DNA of 55,217 bases, from assembly GCA_964556395.1 (NCBI GenBank), contig CAZKVR010000006.1, forward strand, positions 1 to 55,217, read 5' to 3'. Position numbers and translations under genes: made by a program. The notes beneath the pieces were generated by a model. The model saw only the letters and a list, made by a program, of their open reading frames with translations. It was not told the origin of the DNA and did no database searches. Within the stretch, counting starts at the first letter, position 1; every line of letters starts with the position of its first letter. Positions 49,465 to 55,217 of the stretch are shown in pieces. This stretch comes from WJKR01 sp964556395. Lineage in GTDB: Archaea; Nanobdellota; Nanobdellia; Woesearchaeales; WJKR01.

Positions 49465-49821
49465 TTACCCGAGTATCCTGACTTTCTCCCCTTTGGGGCG
49501 TTGTGCCATGAGCTCTTTTATGTCCATCGTCTTGCCCTTGGCGTCGATCTTCTCCTTCGCCTCGTCGGAGAAGGCGAGGGCCGCGACGGTGACTTTGTGG
49601 TTGAGCTCGCCGACCCCGAGCACTTTGCCTGGGACTATGACGACGTCGTCTTCCTTGCTGTGCTTGTCGATGCTGAACACGTTGACGACGCGTCGCTGCC
49701 TCGTCGGCTTCTCGAGGTCCGTGGCGATGCGCTTCCAGATGCTCGCCTCTTGCGTGGAGGCTTGTCGTTTGAGCTCTGTGATGAGCGTCGCCAATGCCTG
49801 GTTTTTCCTGTTCGGTCTCAT
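49465..49821 (-). CDS. rpl18e: ribosomal protein eL18 (L18e)
   Basis: This 118-residue archaeal/eukaryotic large-subunit protein has RRVVNVFSIDKHSKEDDVVIVPG and VLGVGELNHKVTVAAL, which are typical family blocks. The internal ATG was taken as start because it gives the short RPNRKN N-terminus and follows GGAGAAGA. Extending further would run into the tRNA-Leu gene. The tRNA 3' end is 28 nt upstream, so this start is likely exposed by tRNA 3' processing. Confidence 0.94.
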   Translation of the reverse strand: MRPNRKNQALATLITELKRQASTQEASIWKRIATDLEKPTRQRRVVNVFSIDKHSKEDDVVIVPGKVLGVGELNHKVTVAALAFSDEAKEKIDAKGKTMDIKELMAQRPKGEKVRILG

Positions 49822-49849
49822 CTTCTTCTCCTGTCGTGTGAGTGGGATA

Positions 49850-49962
49850 TGCGGGGGACGCGATTCGAACGCGCGCACCCACTAAGGGACTAGCCCCTCA
49901 AGCTAGCGCATATGGTCCGAAGGTTTTTGGGCCTTCGTTTGACCAGGCTCTGCCACCCCCGC
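49850..49962 (-). tRNA. tRNA-Leu (anticodon GAG) with D-loop intron
   Basis: The minus strand folds as a class II tRNA. Acceptor GCGGGGG pairs with CCCCCGC and the discriminator is A. The anticodon stem CTAGC/GCTAG holds loop TTGAGGG with anticodon GAG at 49897-49899. A long variable arm begins TCCCTTAGTGGG. The T-arm is GCGCG-TTCGAAT-CGCGT. D-stem GCA/TGC closes the loop GAGCCTGGTCAAA only if 27 nt are removed. CCA is not encoded. The gene sits 11 nt after the rpoD stop and 28 nt before rpl18e. A tRNA-Leu at this operon position is known from the halobacterial S9 operon. Confidence 0.93.
49912..49938 (-). other. 27-nt intron in the D-loop of tRNA-Leu(GAG)
   Basis: In RNA sense the insert runs from ACGAAGG to CCAT. 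CGAAGG pairs with CCTTCG, and intron GACC pairs with exon GGTC of the D-loop. This leaves 3-nt bulges AAA and ATA on opposite strands, a bulge-helix-bulge. Cutting after the second base of each bulge restores D-loop GAGCCTGGTCAAA exactly. Confidence 0.8.
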
Positions 49963-49973
49963 ATTGTTGTTGC

Positions 49974-50756
49974 TCATGCTTCCTTGATGAGTGCTTTCAC
50001 CTCTTCAAGGCTCTGGTCGAGGCGCTCGAAGGCTCCCTCGACGATCTCTTTCGCTGTCAGCTGTTCCCACGGCTCGATGTAGAGGAGGTAGTCGTCCTTG
50101 TAGTCGAGCGTGATCGCCCCGTCGGCTTCTGCGATGAGTGCTTCGTGGACGTCGTTGTTGACGAGCCCTTCCTCTCTTATGGTGATCTTGCCGCCTTTCA
50201 CCTGGACGAGTTCCGGGTACTTGTCCGCGAGCGCTTTCGCGTTCGCCGGCTGCTTCTTCACCGTGAGGTGCGGGTACTCCTTGTAGTGGACGAGGCCCGC
50301 GTTCCACTTGCTGTGGTCCTTGCCTTGGCCCATCGTGGCGGTGGCTTCGAGTTCTACCTCTTGCCCTTCGAGGAGCTTGACGATCGGCGTCTTGCCGTGG
50401 ACCGGCTTCGCCTTGGGGTCTTGGCTCTGGAGGTCGTCGGCGTAGACCGTCTTGGGCCCGCTGGCTTCCAGGGTCATCTTGACCTGGCACTGGGCGCAGC
50501 CCGCCCCTTCACACTTGCACTCTTTGGGGAGGTTGTAGGTCTGCGGGTCGGTCTTGATGCTGAGCATGCCGAGCCTGTGCGCGATCATCTCGTCGTACAG
50601 CGCGCTGCTGTTCTTCCGGAACTCGACGTCTTCCACTGCGAGGACTGGGACTTCTGTCATCATCGTCCTGCGCAGCGTGTTCATGTATGCCGGGCTGACG
50701 CCCTGCACTCGCAGGACTGCTCGGCCGTTGTCGTGCTGTACGAGCTTCACGTCCAT
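49974..50756 (-). CDS. rpoD: RNA polymerase subunit D (Rpb3/RpoA homologue)
   Basis: This 260-residue subunit dimerises with L to start RNA polymerase assembly. The dimerisation domain is split: VSPAYMNTLRRTMMTEVPVLA near residue 20-40 and the C-terminal YLLYIEPWEQLTAKEIVEGA. The insert domain carries a Cys cluster, CKCEGAGCAQC (about 81-91), as in archaeal RpoD forms with a metal or Fe-S site. Start ATG follows a short AT-rich gap after S11. It is in the classic S13-S4-S11-RpoD order. Confidence 0.95.
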   Translation of the reverse strand: MDVKLVQHDNGRAVLRVQGVSPAYMNTLRRTMMTEVPVLAVEDVEFRKNSSALYDEMIAHRLGMLSIKTDPQTYNLPKECKCEGAGCAQCQVKMTLEASGPKTVYADDLQSQDPKAKPVHGKTPIVKLLEGQEVELEATATMGQGKDHSKWNAGLVHYKEYPHLTVKKQPANAKALADKYPELVQVKGGKITIREEGLVNNDVHEALIAEADGAITLDYKDDYLLYIEPWEQLTAKEIVEGAFERLDQSLEEVKALIKEA

Positions 50757-50758
50757 TT

Positions 50759-51160
50759 TTATACGCGCCTCCCTCGTCGTCCTCCTTTCTTCCTGCACCC
50801 TCCGTGGGGGTGTGGCGTGACGTCTTCGATGAGCCCTATCCTGAGGCCTCGTCTGGCGAGGGCTCTCACTGCTGCCTGGGCGCCCGGGCCTGGCGTCATG
50901 GGGCCGTTGTGGCCTCCTGGCGCTCGGATGCGTACGTGGAGTCCGGTGATGCCTTTCTCCTTCGCCTGCTCGGCCACCTTGCCCGCGACCGCCATGGCCG
51001 TGGTCGGGTTGCTTTCCATCCGGTCGCTCTTGACCATCTGGCCGCCGCTCGCTACAGCGAGGGTTTCCGAACCCGTCACGTCGGTGACGTGTATGATCGT
51101 GTCGTTGTAGGAGGCGTAGATGTTGGCGATCGCCCACCTCATCTTCCGGTCTTGTCTCAT
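50759..51160 (-). CDS. rps11: ribosomal protein uS11
   Basis: This 133-residue small-subunit platform protein has IYASYNDTIIHVTDVTG near the N-terminus, GLHVRIRAPGGHN in the middle, and ends CRKKGGRRGRRV, the universal C-terminal motif. Its ATG overlaps the S4 stop codon. Confidence 0.96.
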   Translation of the reverse strand: MRQDRKMRWAIANIYASYNDTIIHVTDVTGSETLAVASGGQMVKSDRMESNPTTAMAVAGKVAEQAKEKGITGLHVRIRAPGGHNGPMTPGPGAQAAVRALARRGLRIGLIEDVTPHPHGGCRKKGGRRGRRV

Positions 51161-51951
51161 TGTGCCTCCTCCTTCTTCTTGTCGGCCTTTTCGGCTTGCT
51201 TCTCTTCGGCTGCGGCGTCCTTGACCTGTTGCTCGTGGTCTTCCGCGATGGTTTCGGACTCCGCTTCCTCGACGGCTTCTGCGACTTCGCCCGCGTTGTC
51301 CGTCTCTTCCTCGATCTTCTGTTCGACCGGCTTCTCTTCTTCCTTGGTCTCTTCGGTCGCCGCTACCGGGGCTGGCGCTTCTTGTCGTTCATGCTCGGTC
51401 TGCGTGGCGTTCGTCTCGCCCGCGCCGGTGGCTTGCTGTTGCACCACCCTTTCCGGGTGCTCCGGGTCTGAGAGGCCTGAGCCGGCCTTGAACTCTAGTT
51501 GGCTTTCTTCCTTGAGTGGTACGAGGTAGCTCGGCGCTTTCATCTTCTGCCCTGCTACGGTGATGTGGCCGTGGGTGATGAATTGCCGTGCTTGCTTGGG
51601 GCTTCGGGCGAGCTCGTGCTTCTGCACCAGTGTCTGGAGCCTGCGGTCGAGCACGGCCTTTGTCTGGAGGCCTAGGACGTCTTCCGCCGTGGCGTCGTGT
51701 CCGATGATGCCGAGCCCTTGCAGTCGTTTGAAGAGTTGGTCGAGCTCTTTCTCTGATTGTTCGGTGCGTTGCGCGATGAGCTTCTTGGTGATGTCCTTGA
51801 AGTTCTTGAGCCTGCTCCCGGCTTTCCAGAGCTCTTTCTTGTTGGCGAGGCCGTACTCTTGGACGAGCTGTTTCTCCTCGTCTATGCGCTCCTTGTTCCA
51901 CGGGTGTCGCGGCCCTTGGTACTTGTTCCTGGTTCTTCGTGGATCGCCCAT
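51157..51951 (-). CDS. rps4: ribosomal protein uS4 with long acidic C-terminal extension
   Basis: S4 nucleates 30S assembly. The first 175 residues match archaeal S4: GDPRRTRNKYQGPRHPW at the start and the S4 RNA-binding domain RRLQTLVQKHELARSPKQARQ through HITVAGQKMKAPSYLVP. The last 90 or so residues, from about 175 to 264, are a Glu/Ala/Lys-rich low-complexity tail with a strong negative charge, not part of the usual archaeal protein. The tail could affect assembly or bind basic partners. The ATG has AAGGTAACC upstream. Confidence 0.94.
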   Translation of the reverse strand: MGDPRRTRNKYQGPRHPWNKERIDEEKQLVQEYGLANKKELWKAGSRLKNFKDITKKLIAQRTEQSEKELDQLFKRLQGLGIIGHDATAEDVLGLQTKAVLDRRLQTLVQKHELARSPKQARQFITHGHITVAGQKMKAPSYLVPLKEESQLEFKAGSGLSDPEHPERVVQQQATGAGETNATQTEHERQEAPAPVAATEETKEEEKPVEQKIEEETDNAGEVAEAVEEAESETIAEDHEQQVKDAAAEEKQAEKADKKKEEAQ

Positions 51952-51962
51952 TTTCGGTTACC

Positions 51963-52412
51963 TTATTTCTTGCGGCTGACGCCGAGTCCTTTGTTCTTGT
52001 TGCGCCTGAAGTTGCTCTTGGTGCGTTGTCCGCGGACCGTGAGGCCTGCCTGGTGTCGTAGGCCCTTGTAGCTCTTCGTCTTCTTCATGCGCTTGATGTC
52101 GCTCTCCTTGGCGAAGGCGAGGTCTGCCGTGAGGACGTGCTTGTCCTGGCCTGTCTCGACGTCTTTCCTCCGGTTGAGCAGCCATTCCGGGCAGTCGTAC
52201 TTGGAGGGGTTGAGGATGATGTCGTTCAGCTTCTGCGCCTCGTTGTCGAGGAGCTCTCCGGCTTTCTTCGTCTTGTCGATGCCCGCCGTGGCGAGTGCCA
52301 TGTTGGCGAACATGACGTCGACTCCTTTGATCTTCCGCAGGGCGTAGAGGACTTGCTTCTCGCCTTGGAGGTCCGTGTTCGCGACGCGGATGATGTGTTT
52401 GAATGCTGCCAT
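51963..52412 (-). CDS. rps13: ribosomal protein uS13
   Basis: This 149-residue head protein of the small subunit has FKHIIRVANTDLQGEKQVLYAL at the N-terminus, then the helix-two-turn-helix region and the basic tail with KGLRHQAGLTVRGQRTK. It is the first gene of the operon. The internal ATG was chosen because it gives the normal archaeal N-terminus. The leader upstream holds an 8-bp stem. Confidence 0.95.
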   Translation of the reverse strand: MAAFKHIIRVANTDLQGEKQVLYALRKIKGVDVMFANMALATAGIDKTKKAGELLDNEAQKLNDIILNPSKYDCPEWLLNRRKDVETGQDKHVLTADLAFAKESDIKRMKKTKSYKGLRHQAGLTVRGQRTKSNFRRNKNKGLGVSRKK

Positions 52413-52448
52413 TTTATGCTCTTGGTCCTTTCGGTTTGTCAAGCCGTG

Positions 52449-52481
52449 GCGTTGAGAAGTCTTCTTGTGAGCCCTCAACGC
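52449..52481 (-). promoter_or_regulatory. hairpin in the leader of the S13 operon
   Basis: GCGTTGAG (52449-52456) and CTCAACGC (52474-52481) are perfect 8-bp inverted repeats around a 17-nt loop. They lie between the predicted transcription start near 52499 and the S13 ATG. The position suits autoregulation by a ribosomal protein. Confidence 0.45.
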
Positions 52482-52520
52482 TTTGCACTCGGGCTTGCTC
52501 GTTGGGGGAAACCAAGGGTG

Positions 52521-52530
52521 TTTATAAATG
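52521..52530 (-). promoter_or_regulatory. promoter of the S13-S4-S11-RpoD operon
   Basis: On the minus strand CATTTATAAACACC is a good TATA box, giving a start near 52499 and a leader of about 85 nt. Confidence 0.55.
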
Positions 52531-52625
52531 TTGTTGTTGGTGTCTTCCTTTGTGAGGGGTGTCTCTGGCTCTTTTGTTTGACGGGGTGAGAAGGGTGGTG
52601 TGCTGTCTTGAGGTTGGCCGTCCTT

Positions 52626-52937
52626 TCATACCTCGACCGCTTCTTGCATCGCCTTGCCGGCGATGGTGAGGAGCTTGCTCTGGCGTTCCAGCTCTGCTGG
52701 CGTGTAGGGGAGGATGTCGGCGTTGTAGTCCTCGTCCCAGAGCTGGTAGACCTCTTCGAGCCGTCGCGGCGTGGGGGTGCCTTCGAACGCTTTCGAGACG
52801 ATGATGAAGTCGTAGTCGCTCCTCTTGAGGTGTTCTCCTCTCGCCCGGCTGCCGAAGAGGTAGACGTTGGCGTCAGGATACTGTTTCTTGACCGCTCGCG
52901 AGAACCGTCTTATGATGTCATCTTGCTCTCGATCCAT
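52626..52937 (-). CDS. minimal nucleotidyltransferase (MNT)
   Basis: This 103-residue protein has the polymerase-beta fold GSx10DxD motif (GSRARGEHLKRSDYD, about 29-43). A third acidic residue lies in NADILPYT. MNT proteins pair with HEPN partners, and some act as antitoxins by adding AMP to the HEPN protein. Its ATG lies within the last codons of the HEPN gene (28-bp overlap), so the two are made together. Confidence 0.88.
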   Translation of the reverse strand: MDREQDDIIRRFSRAVKKQYPDANVYLFGSRARGEHLKRSDYDFIIVSKAFEGTPTPRRLEEVYQLWDEDYNADILPYTPAELERQSKLLTIAGKAMQEAVEV

Positions 52938-53293
52938 GCGAGCACCTCTCTTCCTTGTTCGAGTCGTTCCTGCGCTATCGTCTCGTCGTACGCCTCGTAG
53001 GGTGGGACGCCTTCCATGTCCGGGTATCGTGTGAAGATGAAGTCCGGGTTGACCTTGCGGACGATGGTAAGGAGCTTTGCGGGCAGCCCTACTTGCTTGC
53101 CGAGGTAGACGAGCGAGTGGGTCTTGTCGGCGAACTCCTCTTTGAGGTGGAGGTAGTATGCCTTGAGGGCTTTCTCGATGGCCTGTTGGGTGAGGAACGC
53201 GACGAGGTAGTATTCTCCTGTCTTATAGTTCTTCTGCGCGTTCTCGTGGTCTTTCTGCGCTTGTTTCCACCAGACTTCGATGTCCCTTCTCAT
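52910..53293 (-). CDS. HEPN-domain protein
   Basis: This 127-residue all-helical protein belongs to the COG2250-type HEPN family, with VWWKQAQKDHENAQ at the start, FLTQQAIEKALKAYYL in the middle (the family's CxQQAxExxLKA helix), and FTRYPD near the end. The Rx4-6H ribonuclease motif of toxic HEPN proteins is not evident. It may be a non-nuclease binder, or the site may have changed. TATA box near 53318 is 26 nt from the ATG (leaderless). Confidence 0.85.
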   Translation of the reverse strand: MRRDIEVWWKQAQKDHENAQKNYKTGEYYLVAFLTQQAIEKALKAYYLHLKEEFADKTHSLVYLGKQVGLPAKLLTIVRKVNPDFIFTRYPDMEGVPPYEAYDETIAQERLEQGREVLAWIESKMTS

Positions 53294-53408
53294 GGGTGTG
53301 GAAAAGGGACGATTATTTATAAAAGTGCGTGTTTTTCCGTGCGTGCCGTTTCCAAACCTTTTTATAGGAGTTGCTCGTCGTACGGGTGTGAGAGGTGGGT
53401 GATACATA

Positions 53409-54200
53409 GTGCGTTTCCTCGTGTTCATGCTGGCGTTCTCCTTGGCCTTATCCCCTGTCCTGGCTTTGGTCCCCGCTGATTATGCCGAACCCCAGGTGGT
53501 CGAGAAGCCGTTGGTCTTCACGCCGGGCGAGCCCGTCGAGGTCTCCATCTACAACGGCGGGCATCGCGTGTGGTCCGACCTGTCCGTCTCGGTCGGCGCC
53601 TCCGACCCTGTCTTCTTTCGTGACGTCCTCGGCCCTGAGCGGATGGCGTCCGTCGAGGCGCCCGTCCCTGAGGTGTACGCCTTGCAGAGCCGCGACCTGT
53701 CGGTCACCTTGTCGTATGATGGTGTCGTGTTGGATGAGCGCTCCTTGCCCGTCGTGGTGGAGTGGCCTGACGCGTTGGCTGTCGCCGACCCCGAGGCGCC
53801 TGCCGGTCCCGAGTTGTTGTTGATGGTGGATGCCGACGCGTTCGGCGGCTTGTCTCGCGGCGTCCAGGCCGAGGTTGAGGTCCTCCGCGGTGGCGAGGTG
53901 GTGTGGTTCGACTTCTTCGGCCCGTTCTACCTCTCTCAGGGTGAGGAGTTCCTCTGGCGGACCGGGTTGCCGTCCTCTCTCGGTCCTGGTGAGTACACGT
54001 TGCGCGCCACGTTCTTCGAGGGTTCTCGCTTCCTCACCCGTTCCGAGAAGCGGTTCTCCCTCGAGGACGGCTCCCGTTCCGTCGGGCCGTTGCTTGTCGT
54101 GCTTCTCACGTTGCTCTTCCTCGTCGGGCTTTACGTGGTTTTGGATTCCTTGTACAACCGCCACTCGGTCCGGACGGCTCTCCGTCGGCTCGGGCCTTGA
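53409..54200 (+). CDS. secreted, membrane-anchored beta-rich protein
   Basis: This 263-residue protein has an N-terminal signal peptide (FLVFMLAFSLALSPVLALVPA), a beta-rich ectodomain of Ig-like character (FTPGEPVEVSIYNGG, then LLMVDADAFGGLSRGVQAEV, then PGEYTLRATFF) and a C-terminal membrane helix (about 226-246) with a short basic tail. It resembles the CARDB-like gene at 10552 in layout but not closely in sequence. The role is unknown, probably envelope. The start is GTG (an ATG six codons later is possible), with AGGTGGGTG upstream and a TATA box, CCTTTTTATAGG, near 53362. Confidence 0.75.
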   Translation: MRFLVFMLAFSLALSPVLALVPADYAEPQVVEKPLVFTPGEPVEVSIYNGGHRVWSDLSVSVGASDPVFFRDVLGPERMASVEAPVPEVYALQSRDLSVTLSYDGVVLDERSLPVVVEWPDALAVADPEAPAGPELLLMVDADAFGGLSRGVQAEVEVLRGGEVVWFDFFGPFYLSQGEEFLWRTGLPSSLGPGEYTLRATFFEGSRFLTRSEKRFSLEDGSRSVGPLLVVLLTLLFLVGLYVVLDSLYNRHSVRTALRRLGP

Positions 54201-54278
54201 AGTCCTGGGCTGGAGAATCTTCTTTTTGGGTTTTCCTGCCTTGGTTGGCTCCTTCTTGCTGCAAGTCGTAGTGCTTGA

Positions 54279-54348
54279 ATGGCTCTTGCAATGATTCTTC
54301 TTATAATTGGGGGTTGTCTCTTGCCGTTCTTGGACTTTCTCTGCAACC
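54279..54348. ncRNA. conserved intergenic element, copy 2 (candidate RNA)
   Basis: This element shares ordered blocks with 5115-5204: ATGGCTCTTG (54279-54288), TGATT (54292-54296), GGGGGTTGTC (54309-54318) and GGACTTTCTCTGCA (54332-54345). GGTTG (54312-54316) can pair with CAACC (54344-54348). A larger GGCTCC/GGAGCC pair (near 54246 and 54353) encloses it. It sits just upstream of the ksgA TATA box, like copy 1 at rfcL. Confidence 0.4.
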
Positions 54349-54363
54349 TTTTGGAGCCGCAAC

Positions 54364-54374
54364 GCATATATAGG
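54364..54374 (+). promoter_or_regulatory. TATA box of the ksgA-like gene
   Basis: GCATATATAGG is centred about 27 nt before the ATG at 54397. It is near-palindromic and could also fire leftward, starting near 54342-54347. Confidence 0.55.
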
Positions 54375-54396
54375 ACCGCGTCCCCACTCCATAGTT

Positions 54397-55131
54397 ATGG
54401 TTGGGGTGTCTGAGCAGGCGTTCCTCGTCGATAGTCGTTGGATAGAGCGCTCCTTGGAGCTCGCAGGCCCTGCCCGTGAGGATGTCGTCTTTCTTTTGGG
54501 GGGTGGTAATGGTCAGGTGGCTTCCGCCTTGGGCGAGGGTGTCTCTCGTGTCGTCACGGTCGAGCCCGACCAGGCGATCGCGAACTACCTGTATTCTCTC
54601 GAGTTGTACCGGAACTTGGTCGTCCAGGCGCCGCCCCACCTCGTCTTGGGGGATATGGGGTTCGACAAGCTGTTGTGCCTCCAGCCGTCCATGGTGGACG
54701 AGTCTGTGTTGGAGGGTATGTTGTCCGTGCCTTTCTCCCGTGCCGTGTTGATGATGTCTGATGATGTGGCTGGGGCTTTCCGCCGCCGTGACATGCTCGG
54801 GACGTTGTTGCGGGCGGCGTTCGACCACGAGGTGGTGCGTAGCGTCCCTAAGAACGCGTTCTCTCCGGCCTTGCCGTTCCCCGCTTCTCTCGTCGTCGTG
54901 TCTCCTGCTTCTGATTCCGACCCTGTCAAGCGGTCGTTGCGCCTCTTGCTCTCCGAGGCCGGCACGATGAGGGGTTTGCTGACGCGTTCTTGCCGGGAGT
55001 TCTTCGGCTACACCTTGGCCGAGGCCCAGGAGGCTGTCAAGCTGTTGGATAAGGACTTGTTGCGCAAGCGTTTCTCCGAAGTGTCCGAGGAGGAGTTCCA
55101 GCAGGTGTACGAGTGGCTCAAGCTCGGCTAG
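54397..55131 (+). CDS. ksgA: KsgA/Dim1-like rRNA adenine dimethyltransferase homologue, divergent
   Basis: About 244 residues. The layout follows KsgA/Dim1, which dimethylates two adenines near the 3' end of 16S rRNA. FLVDSRWIERSLELAG matches the family's FLID...I start. VVFLLGGGNGQVASALGEG is the SAM motif I, normally GPGLG, here GGGNG. VVTVEPDQAIANYL is motif II. The catalytic NLPY motif reads LQPS in DKLLCLQPSMVDESVL, so activity is doubtful. VPKNAFSPALPFPASLVVV matches the VPP..F.P.P.V.S.VV block. A C-terminal helical domain follows. The ATG is about 27 nt from a TATATA box (leaderless). Confidence 0.75.
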   Translation: MVGVSEQAFLVDSRWIERSLELAGPAREDVVFLLGGGNGQVASALGEGVSRVVTVEPDQAIANYLYSLELYRNLVVQAPPHLVLGDMGFDKLLCLQPSMVDESVLEGMLSVPFSRAVLMMSDDVAGAFRRRDMLGTLLRAAFDHEVVRSVPKNAFSPALPFPASLVVVSPASDSDPVKRSLRLLLSEAGTMRGLLTRSCREFFGYTLAEAQEAVKLLDKDLLRKRFSEVSEEEFQQVYEWLKLG

Positions 55132-55189
55132 ACGAAAAGCTTTTTAAAGGATTGTTGTGATAAGGTCTTATCGAGAGTGTGAGGTATTT

Positions 55190-55217
55190 GTGAAGATGTC
55201 CGGTCGAAGGATTTTTG
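55190..55217 (+). CDS. 5' end of a further gene, truncated by the window
   Basis: A TATA box (CTTTTTAAAGG near 55145) and GTGAGGT precede a possible GTG start at 55190, or ATG at 55196 in the same frame. Only about nine codons are visible, so no product can be named. Confidence 0.35.

Noticed and set aside
1..55217. CRISPR arrays, insertion sequences or integrated plasmid/virus signs
   Set aside because: No short regularly spaced repeats, transposase, integrase or terminal inverted repeats were seen. The long repeats are all within coding genes.

Overview
The window is archaeal and comes from a GC-rich, gene-dense genome. The archaeal markers are a replication factor C large subunit, a DnaG/Toprim primase, deoxyhypusine synthase, RNA polymerase subunits D and N inside an S13-S4-S11-RpoD / L18e-L13-S9-RpoN ribosomal cluster, an archaeal SRP RNA and a presenilin-type intramembrane protease. 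Genes are tightly packed with many 4-base ATGA overlaps. A large fraction have a TATA box about 26-28 nt upstream of the start codon, so they should give leaderless mRNAs. Secreted Cys-rich giants, a bacterial-type LeuRS and many lone small proteins would fit a DPANN-like archaeon, but the lineage cannot be fixed from this window.

Layout. 0-3.4 kb: the 3' part of a secreted Cys-rich repeat protein. 3.5-14.4 kb: Hsp20, an acyltransferase-like protein, rfcL, a GNAT, dnaG preceded by about 400 nt of structured non-coding DNA, a membrane-anchored parvulin fused to a redox-dead thioredoxin domain, a CARDB-like membrane protein, a HerA-type ATPase operon and a ferredoxin-NADP reductase-like flavoprotein. 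14.4-24.7 kb: one gene of about 3270 codons for a membrane-anchored subtilase with a sequon-rich stalk, long Cys-rich arrays, a beta-helix and Ig/FN3-like modules, translationally coupled to a small double-HTH protein. 25-27.8 kb: bacterial-type leuS behind a leaderless Leu-rich mini-ORF. 27.8-31 kb: a zinc-ribbon gene and a polyamine/hypusine operon. 31-32.2 kb: a BASS transporter and SRP RNA. 32.3-40.6 kb: MBL hydrolase, presenilin, COG1325 RNA-binding protein, PHP phosphoesterase, TrpRS, a membrane protein with a histone-H1-like tail, a methyltransferase and a pore-less voltage-sensor protein. 40.6-48.4 kb: central carbon genes (PEP synthase, 2-oxoacid:ferredoxin oxidoreductase, fructokinase, GH32-like beta-fructosidase). 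48.4-52.5 kb: the ribosomal/RNA polymerase cluster with an embedded tRNA-Leu. 52.6-55.2 kb: a MNT/HEPN pair, a membrane protein and a KsgA/Dim1 homologue.

How the parts fit. The carbon genes suggest a fermentative or gluconeogenic cell that can split fructosides, phosphorylate fructose and interconvert 2-oxoacids and PEP. The hypusine operon supplies polyamine precursors and modifies aIF5A. The large surface proteins and the presenilin, parvulin and CARDB-like genes point to an elaborate cell envelope.

The least ordinary signals are: a possible attenuator-like Leu-rich leader peptide before leuS; a 27-nt intron in the D-loop of a tRNA-Leu(GAG) that lies inside the ribosomal operon; a two-copy conserved intergenic element that looks like a new RNA or promoter-linked element upstream of rfcL and ksgA; a single palindromic TATA box placed symmetrically between two leaderless divergent genes; and near-identical long repeats inside both giant surface-protein genes.
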